This document shows, piece after piece, positions 35,153 to 47,059 of a stretch of 64,000 bases of DNA; the stretch's first letter is position 1; every line of letters begins with the position of its first letter. This DNA is from Dreissena polymorpha (taxonomy: Eukaryota; Mollusca; Bivalvia; Myida; Dreissenidae): the NCBI RefSeq assembly GCF_020536995.1, contig NC_068358.1, positions 34,087,346 to 34,151,345 on the forward strand, given 5' to 3'. A program made the translations under genes and the position numbers. The notes under the pieces are model-generated. The model did no database searches, was not told the DNA's origin, and was given only the letters and a program-made list of their open reading frames with translations.

Positions 35153-35340
35153 GCCCCAGTGTGCACATAAACTTGACAAAAGCCGAGTGTGGGGTAGGTT
35201 TTGAAAAAATCTTTATATTTTAAAAAGCATGGAAAGACTACCTAAAAATTTGAATGTAGTTCAGTGAAATGATGCTGATTAAGAAAAAAATAGATTAGAT
35301 TATATTTGGATTGGTGCCTATTACGGGTGTGCTACCTTAA

Positions 35341-35850
35341 ATAATCATTTTTGATAAATGGATCTACACAATTTATAGAAAATTTGGTGTCATGCAAAAT
35401 TGTTAAAAAATGTCCCTTTAAAGTAATTGGGTCACTTTGTTTTAATACAAGTGATAACAAACTCGCAGTGTTTTATGGTGTATAAGAAAATCAATCCAGA
35501 TCTGTAACACTTTTCTGATACTCGTCCTACTGTCGACAACTGCCCTCAGTGATACAATTGTTTGGTACATTGTAACCTCTGCAGCAAACCGGATGCACTG
35601 ATGATGGGTTTTCTCAAAACAGTTTAAATGAAATAAGGACGTAAGAATAAAAGAACATACAATTCATATTCGCATACAGATATTGTGAATTGGAAAAGCT
35701 GCCACATAACTTTAAATTGTTTTAATATTTATAAATTTATCTTAATTATAATCTTATACTTATCGGTGTGTTTTCATATAGATATTAGAATTTTATAGTC
35801 ATCGTCGGACATGACACGACCCCTTTGATATAGAAAACTCAGACCCCAAT
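35341..35850 (+). promoter_or_regulatory. ELL 5' flank
   Basis: About 510 bp between the TTAA-flanked element and the ELL start codon. The last ~60 bp ('gacatgacacgacccctttgat...') are probably 5' UTR. No TATA box or other defined element was seen. Confidence 0.35.
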
Positions 35851-35982
35851 ATGGCTGCACTGGAAGAAGGGTTTCAATATGGTCTCTCTTCAAATTCGAT
35901 TTCTTCAACAAACAAATCAGTGGTTCAAGTGAAACTTACAGATACATCTTTACGAATATTCGAGGAATATGTAAGAGGAAAG
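35851..35982 (+). CDS. ELL: ELL exon 1
   Basis: ATG in the context CCAATATGG. The open frame runs to the donor GTATGG, phase 0, giving 44 residues ending IFEEYVRGK. Confidence 0.88.
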
Positions 35983-38900
35983 GTATGGGTGATATATTCT
36001 TTGCTTCGTGACTTAAATTTATCGTAAAACGAGTTGCCAGTGAAAAGTTGCTCACACTGCATATTTTCTTGACGAAAAATAACGTTTTACCAAATTTGGT
36101 ATTACGAATATCAGTTGATAAGTTTTGACATTTTTAGTTAAACGTATTATTAGTAATAGTTAGTCAATAATTTTGTCATAATCATGTATAATAACGTATT
36201 TCAATTTTTAGTATTGGCCATATGTTCATCAACTTTATTGTCTGTCTCAATTCTAACTTCTAAGTAATCATGTTTCAAGTTCAACAGTATTCATACCAGT
36301 GGTTTGTGAAGCAATGTCATGATTGAACTGTACTTATATGAAATATATTTTTGGAATAATGTTTTCAGTTTTAAGTCTAACATATGAGTAATAAATTTGC
36401 ATTCAAACTTGTTTCGATATTGTTGATGGGACTTCACACAGTACAGTATACAGGGGGGCTTGCGTATACAGGAGCTTACCGCGTTTTTAAGTGAGAATGT
36501 TGTTGCAAAACTTCAAAGATGGCATCGTTTTAGTGTTTTTCGTGAAGGAGTAGCGGATATTTTCACCCAGTAAGCCAGCGTCTACGGTAAGCCAGTTTAT
36601 ATTTATATTTCTTTTGAATGAATAAGCCCTTTCGGCTCCATGGTGTTTGTGCTCACCTCGGTTTTTTGTTTCAATACCATAGACGTCGGAATAAAAAAGT
36701 TATTGAAGCAAAACTGTCGACAAATTTGTTGTTTAATTTCTTGACCTTCGAGATGTTGGATGTTCGAATATCATTTTCTCTCACAATAAACAGTATTTGT
36801 ACATGTTAAGGCCATCTTTAAAAATTCTTTTGTTTGGCATAACCCGACCGACCCACTAAAATTGGCCGGACTGAATTTTTTTTTGTTACTTTTTTTTGCT
36901 CGCCGAAAATTCTTTCCGCTTAATTTTTCCTTTCCACTTGTTATCCTTTTCGGTTATTTGCGTCATTTAAATGAATGCTCTTTCAAGGATATCTAGAATT
37001 TATTTGACATATGCATATGCGATTAACTAAACTTTAAATACAATTAAACCGCTCCTGTTTTTCTCGTAAGCCTTTAATTAAAATAGGCTGCTGTCGTTCA
37101 GGATAGTTCGGGAGTAAAAAAACAAATTAATTATCACCGTTCAATTCAATTCGGCAATCGGCAGAGATGTGTAATATTATCGCTATACAACTAATTATTT
37201 AATTATCACTCTTTAATTCAGATGGGTAAATATTCGGTAGAAAGATAAAAAGTGGTCAGCTTCAGGGAATAATATAGAATTTACTATCTATGGGTCCCTG
37301 ACCTCGCAGATTTTAGACCAATAAGTCCCAGGCCAAAATTAATGAGTCCACCTTGAAAAAGAATGGGTCCCAAATTTTGAAAGATACCAAGTAGTGAAGA
37401 AAATGAGTCTAAATCACACTAGCTCAAATACTATATTTTGCAATAAACTTTTAATAATCTCAAAAACATGTTGAAACCAAAAAAGCAAAGTCAGGGTCAT
37501 CACTATCTTGTTTGCCTTCACATAGGCTATAAAATCATCTGTTACATGAATGTAACCTGTTACAACATTTCAACTTGATTCAAATCGATGATATTATTAT
37601 TAATAACATCCGAATTGCGAGCTTGATAATATTATTGTTAACGTCCGAATTGCGAGCTGTTGGCCTACCATTATTAAAGTTTAGAGTTGTTTGTTTTGGA
37701 TTAATCTTCAACACCTTATTTCGGAGGCATTTTTTCTGTATTATTTATGACTAAGTTACAAAAAGTTAAAGCAGGTTTTTCGCCCAGGGACTCTAAAAAA
37801 TATCAGAACACACTCTATTTTAATGGTCGATTCTAATTGGTTTGTATTATACAGCAGCAGCTCGACTAGAGCCAATCAAAAGACTTGTTGCAGTCTTCAA
37901 GCCTCATTTGGTTAAACTCAGCGTTCATCGCTACACTTTAGACTCATACCCAAGATGGTTCGTACTTATCGTGATTCCCGTATGCGTTAACGGATTCGTT
38001 TCAGCAATGCGTCTGAGTGGACGCACATATTTTAAAACTAAGCGTCTATTTCGATATTTGTGCGTCATAGACGCGGGACGCACATGTAGATTATTCCCTG
38101 CAGCTTAGAAATATTTATTGACGGGTATTGTCACGTTTTTGTTTCATTTGCTTATCTCTTAATACGACTTTCCAACCGGTCGCTATTTTGGAGGCAGACA
38201 GCGATATTAAATGTGTATTTAAATTATACAACATCTGCGCATGAATAACCCAATATTATCCAATACATTGTAGCTCCACCCGTCCTCACGTTTCATTCGA
38301 CAACGTCATGTCATGTGTAAGCAAGCTCAATGCTGATTGGCCAGCTACCATATGCACTTCATTAACAATAAGGTCAAGCAATGTCTAATCTGGTACAGAC
38401 CGGGTTTCCTTAACTGTTTGTATTGCGAATACTTTCATTGAAACAAAGAGACAAATATAGAAAACCAGTCCGGATTAAAATGGCGGATGTTTTCAACGAA
38501 ATTTTACTAGATTTTTGCAATTTAGATTTTTCTTGAGCCAAATTCTCAATATTTTCGCAAATGACTCGAATAGCGAACGACAGCGCGAGCATTGCGAACG
38601 TGTTATTATTGGAATAAATGCTCACTATTACAGCGCTTGCGCTGTCGTTTGCCAAAGCAAAAGTATAGCGAATTGGGCTCAAGAAAAATATAATTTGCGA
38701 ATATGCTTAAATCTCGTTAAATTTCATTGAAAACATCTGCCATTTTAATTCGGAGTGTTTTTTTATAACTATTTTTCTCTTTGTTTCCATGAACAATTTG
38801 AAGCGCATATGGTAGCTGGCCAATCAACATCGAGTTCGGGTATCGGGTAATATTGGGTCATTTATGCGCAGATAATGGAATACACAGTTGATATTGTCGT

Positions 38901-41900
38901 CTGCCTACAATATAACGACCGATGGCAAAAGTCGTTTAAAAAATAAGCAAATGAAAAGAAGCGTAACACTCAATAAATTATTTTTAAGCTGATTACTTTA
39001 CAAATTTCTACCGACTATCAATCTGAATTAAAGGATGATAATTAAATAATTAGAGACATGTCGAAGATGTTGCACCTTTCTGTTCTTGATTGAAATTAAA
39101 ATGTTATACTAGTAATTACTTTGTTGTTTTTTACTCACTATTGTAAAGTAATATGTCAACCAAATAGTATATTAATTACGTATTTGCTAGCTTACTTGTT
39201 TTCATTTGAACATTTTATTTCATGTCTTTTTCAGATAAAGTATTTTTCGTCGATTATATTATATTTTCGAAGTTCTTTATAGAAAAAATAGACATACGAA
39301 TACACGTGCAATGATACGGACGGTGCAGAAAAATCTTTACCAGAGGCGGAAGACTTGGAGCTTTATTTGATAATTACCTTTCAGTTTGGTATATGTCTGA
39401 GTTCAATGTCAGAAAAAAATACAAAAAAAAAATCCCTACCTACCTACCCACCCAAATTTACCTGGGTCGGGTTATGCCAAACAAACAATTTTTTAAGGAT
39501 GGCCTTACAGTAAAATATAACATAAATCACGATTATTTTATTATCTCGACGCGTTTTTATGTATATTAATTCATTTGATGCCGAATTATAACAGTTTAAC
39601 CCCCCTTTTTGGAACTAAACTTTCTTTTAAGCACATTTTGGGACCTGACTTCCAAATGATAAACAGCTCTTTCCTATGTAAGAAGGTTTTATGCGAAATA
39701 ACTTTCTTGAATGAATTATGCATTGGTGCGAGTGTTTTGGAAATCATTTTCACTTGAGGAAATCAAGTTATCTTTTTTTTTAATTGTTATATTATTTATT
39801 TTTATTATTGTATGTTTTATCGCGTACTTAACGCTTACATTTGGTGCGTGTAAAATACAAGACATTTGACGGTATTATTAACACAGTGTAATCCTTACCT
39901 GTTTATTTTAACACATATGGACATACTTATGTTTAAATATGCATCAAACGGAATACTATGCCTACTAAACGGAATACAATGCTTACTATTTCCAGATATC
40001 AAGACGCCAGTTATATATGTCGAGGGTGCCAAGATTAAAAAAGACGGCGTAACAAAGTGTGTACCGCTCTAGAAAGCGAAAGGTACATGAAAACCCACCA
40101 ATCAAACAAAAAAGATTACGTCGAAGTACCACGCCAAACAATCACATGTACGTGCAATATAAGTGTAATGAAAAACAGAAAAGAGTAAAGCCGTTTCGAT
40201 ACTAGTATAAGGTTGCTGTAACCAAATACTGCCATTGTTGCGATTCGGAATACATGAAGCAATTTGGAATACCTTACACCTGCTCAGAAGATGCATATCG
40301 GTGGATCTTTTTTTTAATGAAAACTTAAATATTAATTGTTTATTTAATACAATGACATTTGACACGTTTTACCATAAAGATACTGATACATGTATGTGAC
40401 TTTGATGTGACAAATTTTGGACGACCTTCTTTTAAACCAGTTCTGAGTTGGTCACTATATTATAATCGCAAAAAGTGAATTTGTAGTGGATAGAAAGATT
40501 TGTGCAAATGTAATACACGATATGATTTCAGTAGAAGTGATCAATATATACATGTATTTTTTTCTCTTTTATACATATGTGAATATATATTATTTAAGAC
40601 TGTTGTATTGAGGGAATAAAGTATTGGTTCACATAGAAAGATTATTTCCTTTTTTCCTAACATTGCCGTCTAATCGTAAGTTAATATGTCAAATGCATAA
40701 GGAATTCATTCCGACCCAATTTTTTTTTTTATCATGTATGTAAGTGCTGAATACAATTGAAAATGTATGCAGAGATATCGTTGGAAGAAATGACGTAACA
40801 CAGATAATGGTTTATTTTCATAAAAAAGTGAGGAACTAGCATGACATATACGGAACAAAACGTGTAATTAAGTAGCACTCATAGCAATTAAATGTCAGAC
40901 TTGTCTATGTAGAAATAATAAAATAAAACAAACAAAAAAACACATAATACATCAGCTGTACATTTTTTGTTTGGTTCGTTTGTTTTATTTGCTGTTTTAG
41001 TCCGGCTGTGTTTAAGGACTCTCTCATGCATATTCTACATTTAAACTCATGTGGTCCATGAATGGGGAATGGTATCCCAGTCCTCCACTAATGTTAAATT
41101 CCTAATTACATAATTTTATACTGCAACGAAAGATGCACTTATAATCGCCCTTTAACCTTCGTCATCTGAAAAGACAGTAAAAGAATGGTTTAAGAAAATT
41201 TCATATCAGAATAAGGTCGACACGTCATAAAATACATTTAATTAATAATTTATTACTGAAAAGGCTGATAAACATTCTATTAGCTCGTACATCAGCCACC
41301 CCACAACCCATCTTCTTTAAAATCGGTGAATTTATTCAGTTGGTCGGCAGGTTTTGTGTACAACATTTTTATAATCTACAGTAAAATGATTAAGAAAACC
41401 CTTATATTGCACCACATAAAATGCTATAAAACCATAATATTGAAGTACAAATATAAACTTTATTATAGATGGGTAGGTATTTCGTGTCAATCTTTTTCAC
41501 ATATGAAAGAGCTGTTGGTCATTTGGAAGTCATGTTATGCTGCTTAAAGTACATATGGATGCATAACTTAATTTAGATTAAGCAAAATAAAACACTAGGT
41601 ATTTGCCAAGATTCATAAGAGTCAAATATATACGAGAAGCAAGAGCGTAATCGTGCGCAGCGAGACTTGCTCATATAGAATTGAACCACTCATGGCTTTT
41701 TTTCGAAATAATTTCATGTCTCCGAACTAATATGCAATACGCCCGTTGTTTTTTTATATGCAGATTAATGCTCCGTTTATGATTCATAACTAATGAACGC
41801 CTCAATATTTTCAAAAATTAACACCAGATTAATGTTCGTCGACATTTTTTCATACAGATTTGATATAATTTTATAGAGTTGAACAAAAAAATACATTAAG

Positions 41901-44900
41901 CCCTGTTTTCCTGGCACACGCGCTGGACATACACCTTCAAAAAACCGCTATACAAATTCCAGTACTTGTGCACTTAATAGATTGTAAACAATGACGGTTG
42001 CAATCGGTACGTGGGAATTTTCTGGTAACCAAGAGCGACGTCAACGTTCATGAAGCATTTCATTCATAAATGTATATATGCGTCGGGTGTCGAAACCAGC
42101 ATCACCGGATGTAAAATCTATTTTGACCTGCATATTATCCGCTGCTGTGTGCACCCGCCAATTAGTTTAAAATGGATTCCGAATCGGTAAGTAGTTAACA
42201 TAACATCAGGACATAATATCCCTTCCAAAAAGGGCGATATGCTGCTTAATAGTACATGTATATTGCAAAAACGTGAGCTCCCCACGTATAATGTCGCAGT
42301 TTATAACAATACAAGTTATGTTTCATCTTTTGTAATGTAGCTCAAGGTTTCGTATCTTTGAAAAGTATGAAAGAGATATACATTTAAACAGAGGAAACAT
42401 TCTTTAAAACATTCATATAAATGGTAAATTCAATCACGACAGAAAGTGCGTGTATTTGGAATATGGCAAGCGGTTCGACACATAATCCCAAGAAACTAGG
42501 TTTCTCTGAGAACCTAGGTTTTCACAGAACCTAGGTTTTCAGGATTACGCGTCGGACGGCGTAAACTTGCTCGTTTAGTACACATATAATTCAGGGCGCA
42601 GGAACAATTGGGTTCACATATGATTACACACGGGCTGGACAGAATGAAAACACGCCGTTAAGAACTTTATTTTTGCAGATATCTCAAGTTATTGAAATAT
42701 GTTTGCAAAGTCTTTAGCGCATAAGTTTTTCTTACAGTGTTGCCGATATCTTACGATTGAATAATACATTATTACACATAATCAATAGAGATAAAACTTG
42801 TATTTTATACCATAATGATTGCTTCCTACATGTAGGTCACAGACATACTTAAAAAAGAAAACTGTACCGTACAGTCGTTTGAGGCCCGAACAAGGGAACT
42901 GAATATTTGAAACTCATTTAATGCTGTAACAATGTATTATGTAACGATTGATCTGAATTTTTAGTCTCAAAATAATATTTACAATTAAAGATGTATTTCA
43001 TAAACAGTTCAATTTTTTATTAACGTGTTCAGACCAATGTCGACCGATTACTTTACTAATTTCATTCCTCAAGAACACCCATGCACGGAAACATGAACAA
43101 GAGGCGGTCACCGACGGCTAATGCCTGTTGTCACAAATATTCAACAGATAAGTTTCGTAGAATATTACTGAGCATTGTCTGAACATTGTTCAGAAAATAC
43201 TCTTTGGGAGAAACATTCACGGTTTCACGCCTATTTCTATTCATTTTACACATATGCCGACAGCGTGTACCAAACAATGGGAGACAACTGGAGGTTAATT
43301 ATGGCAAGCGGTTCGCCGCATAATCCCAAGAAACTAGGTTTCTCATGAGAACCTAGGTTCTCATGAGAACCTAAGTTCTCATGAGAACCTAGGTTTATGA
43401 AATCCCAAGAAACCAGGTTTTTTCACGAGAACCTAGGTTCTCATGAGAACCTAGGTTCTCATGAGAACCAAGGTTTATGAAATCCCAAGAAACCAGGTTT
43501 CTCATGAGATCCTAGGTTCTCATTTGAAAACCTTGGTTTACGCTTGAGAACCTAGGTTCTCATGAGAAACTAGGCTTTTCATGAGAACCTAGGTTCTCAT
43601 AGACACATTGAGCTTAGGTTCTCATGAGAACCTAGGTTCTCATGAGAACCTAGGTTCTCATTCTGAGAACTTAAGTTCTCGTTTGTTATTCTAGGTTTTC
43701 ACAAGAACCTAGGTTCTCATTTGAAAACCAAGGTTCTCATAAGAACCTAGGTTCTCATTTGAAAACCTAGGTTCTCATGAGAACCTAGGTTCTCATTCTG
43801 AGAACCTAGGTTCTCATGAGAAACCTAGTTTCTTGGGATTATGCGTTGAACCGCTTGCCATATAAACATTCTTTAAAACATTCATATCAATGGTAAATTC
43901 AATCACGACAGAAAGTGCGTGTATTTGGAAGTCATGTCCCAAAATGTGCTTAACAGGAAGTCAGTTCCAAAAAGAGGGGTTAAACCAATAGTTTTTGGCA
44001 ATGAATTAGTTATCAGAGATAAAACGGCGTCTGGAAAATGAAAGTATCATGGTTTTAGTTATATTTTACCGTACACGTGCATCAACACTGTGTATTATAA
44101 GAGAAAATGATATTTGCACATCCCATTTCTGGAACGTCACGTAAGGAGACAACAAATTTGTGAACGTTTTTCCTTCAATAACTTTTTTATCCTTACGTCT
44201 ACGATCTTGAAACAAAAAACCAAGGGAAGCACAAACACCGTAGAGCCGAAAGGGCGTATTCATTCAAAAGAAATATAAATATAAACTGGCTTACTGGGTG
44301 AAAATATCCGCTACTCCTTCACGAAAAACACTAAAACGACGCCATCTTTGAAGTTTTGCAACAACTTTCTCACTTAAACATGGTAAGCTCCTGTATACGC
44401 AGGCCCCCCTGGTATATCTCTTCAAAATAAATTAACATTTCTCTATTTCTTTTACGTAGCTTTACTGAATACATAACATAAGAGATGTTTTCACCCAAAT
44501 AAAAAAATATTGTATACCAGCGATTTATTTTACCCATTATTGGGAAAAGTACAGGTACCAGCCCAATTGGGACAATTATGCGTAAAAAAAACCCTGAAAT
44601 TGGGAAATTTCGCGTCATGAAATCTTCATATTAAGAAATTAGGGTATTTAATTTTGTGCTCCCAAATACAAAAATTGATAACTTTTTTTTTTCAAGTTGT
44701 CCATATTATATTTACTTTAATAGGTTCAAGTCATAGAGCTGCATAGGGAAACTAACTTAATGTTATTTAAAAAAAAAATGTTGTTTGTGGAAATCTTCAA
44801 TTAGGATTTTTGTTACAGTAATTGGGAAATGTGTAGTTTTTTCCTAATTTGGAAAGTGCCGTTTGCTGGTACTTTATAAAGAAGGGGAAAAATCGCTGTA

Positions 44901-47025
44901 TACTTATTTTACACATGTTTGGATTTTGGAGTGCAGTGTGTTTTATATCTCATTGGTTATCCAGACATTGTTTTCAGTAATTTCTCAAATATTTTAAATA
45001 CAATTAAATGCTTATTTGATATGTTGGTTTATACTGACTGAGCGCATTTCACTTTGTACTCCTGATAAATTTTGACTTTCAATTGTTAAAGTTGTCATGA
45101 CTGGAAATTTACAGTTCTATCCAGTATTTGGTAATACAATAGAAAGGTCATATGTTATAAAAGAATTCAACTAAGTACTTGAAAACTGTTACGTTTTCTG
45201 TGTTAAACAATTTGCTTTATTAATTTCAGGCATCTTTAGGTAGAAAGCCAAGTATTCAGTTCCATGGAAACCTTGGGGTAAGTTTACTTTAAATTGCATT
45301 ACATTGACATTCTAGCATTTTAGTAGTGTTTTTCCCAGGAGGGCAAAGGGGCATGGTGCATTACTTTCAAAAAAGGCATTTTAGCGCGCAGTTTAGGCAA
45401 AAAAGGGCAAAAACGTTCCCTGAATACCTGAATTACGGGGAAACATGTAATCGCATCAGAAGCAGTTGTGGAAAAAATAACATATAAACAAGCAAATTTA
45501 ATGGTAATAGATGTATTTAACTTACTATGATTTATATTAATATATTTACCTTGCAATGTACATTTAAGTTCCATGCTGTTTCAATTAACTATACAGCACG
45601 ACAAACAGTATAAAGCAATATAGGTATGCATATGAATCTGATTATACACAGATCCACTAACATATAAATGAACCCATGTTTGTCTTATCCCATTTTCTAA
45701 CAATAATCTTGACAGATGTTTAAAATAACATTGCGAGTAAATTGATCGCTAACAATATGCAAACACTCGTTTCCGTGACATACATCCACCGAGTAGATTA
45801 CAAATAAATAAATAATGTTGTTGCTATCTAAAACATTTTTATGCATCGTTGATTATCACAGACGTTTCATTAATTCCTTCTTTAAAGTATAATCTCCATT
45901 GTTAATTCGATCGTTTACGACGTTATTTGCCATTTTTTCCGAGTCACAATTTAATTCTGTATAGTCCGCCATGTTGATAAAATGTAAAATGATGTAAGCG
46001 ACAGGTGCGCAGAGCAACGTTAAATCGTATACGCTATTCGCATTTTGTTAAATTAGTATACGTCTCAGTAATTATTTCAATAATTAGATCTACCGTAAAA
46101 CGTTGTGTATAACGCGCATTTATGTATAACGCGCATCTACTTTTTAAAGCTAAAAAATCGGGAAAAAAAGTTTTTGAAGCAAAAAAATCGGGGGGAAAAT
46201 TCCGTACTGCAGGCTAACTGAAAATCGTAATATTTACATTGCCGATCTTACTTATTCCAGGCTGTCAAGCGGTCATACTTTTTCCTACTTTTTCCTACTA
46301 TTTCCTACTTTTTCACCAGGATCCTACTTTTTCCTATTTTTTTACCAAATCTTCCTACTATTCCTACTTTTTCATTTTCAATGGAAATTTTTTTTTTGAA
46401 GAGTTTATTTAGTAAACTTGCAGGATGAATGAATCTATGGCATGACTGTATCCCTGTTAATGTGCATTCATCTAGATGAAACCTGACAACCCATGCTGAC
46501 TGTCTGCTAGCACCTTTTCAGGAAGCATAAATATTTATTTCTTATGTAACTTTTAAAATTATTGACATGTTTTTTTGAAGTAACAATAGTGCCTTGTTTA
46601 CTTTCTTAGCATTTGTACACTGCAGACTTCACTACCTTACACAGTTCCCAGTGATGCAAGAGCATTGTCTTATTCCAGTTTTATTTTGTTTCCATTGACA
46701 ACAATTTGACCAAACCTTATGCATGTTAACATGATATTGCTGTTTGGAATGTAGAGATATAGAGATACATGTATTGTATGAGCGGTTATGTAATATGGAA
46801 TTTATTACACAAGTTTTTGGATAAAGATAAAACTGATGCTTTGCCGAGTTTTCATCATTTACAAATATAATGTAATAAATTCTGTATTACATGACAACAG
46901 ATAAGATGTTCTATTGATATCATAGGTACATCATGTTTAGTAATTAAAGATAAATGCACAGGGCCTAAATGCCCTGATACATTTTTATGCTCCCGGTAGG
47001 GTGGCATATAGCAGTTGTACTGTCA

Positions 47026-47059
<34 letters not shown>

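Larger units (their letters stand above)
34042..35336 (+). mobile_element. TTAA-flanked TIR element with tRNA-Ser-like cassette, copy A
   Basis: The ends are GGTAGCGCACCCCTAATG and ACGGGTGTGCTACC, with TTAA outside both (34038-34041 and 35337-35340). It is in the opposite orientation to copies B (47578-48427) and C (59532-60380) and more diverged. The tRNA-like part is near its left end. The interior is interrupted by a palindromic MITE at about 34713-35152. There is no transposase frame, so it is non-autonomous. TTAA suggests piggyBac-like or similar machinery, but the ends are not the usual CCYT. Confidence 0.75.
36451..44411 (+). mobile_element. 8-kb DNA element with ~480-bp terminal inverted repeats in ELL intron 1
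   Basis: The left end CAGGGGGGCTTGCGTATACA and right end TGTATACGCAGGCCCCCCTG are inverted. The match continues inward for about 480 bp: the left arm is 36451-36808 plus 39506 to about 39665, and the right arm is about 43930-44411. GTATA lies directly outside both ends (36446-36450 and 44412-44416), a 5-bp target duplication. The arms differ by scattered changes, so it is not very recent. The ~4.3-kb interior contains no frame that I recognise as a transposase, so it is non-autonomous or has lost its gene. Confidence 0.75.

Noticed and set aside
39990-40072. Possible last exon after a 'tttccag' acceptor (DIKTPVIYVEGAKIKKDGVT...)
   Set aside because: Only one short block, no partner exon in the right order, and it lies inside the 8-kb element; kept out as unsupported.
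42171-42188. Possible first exon ATGGATTCCGAATCG before GTAAGT
   Set aside because: The start context and donor look good, but five codons cannot be assigned and no following exon was found.
43302-43860. Repeat array resembling a CRISPR array
   Set aside because: The units are palindromes with little or no spacer, the array is bounded by TIRs and TA, and the genome is animal. It is a MITE interior.
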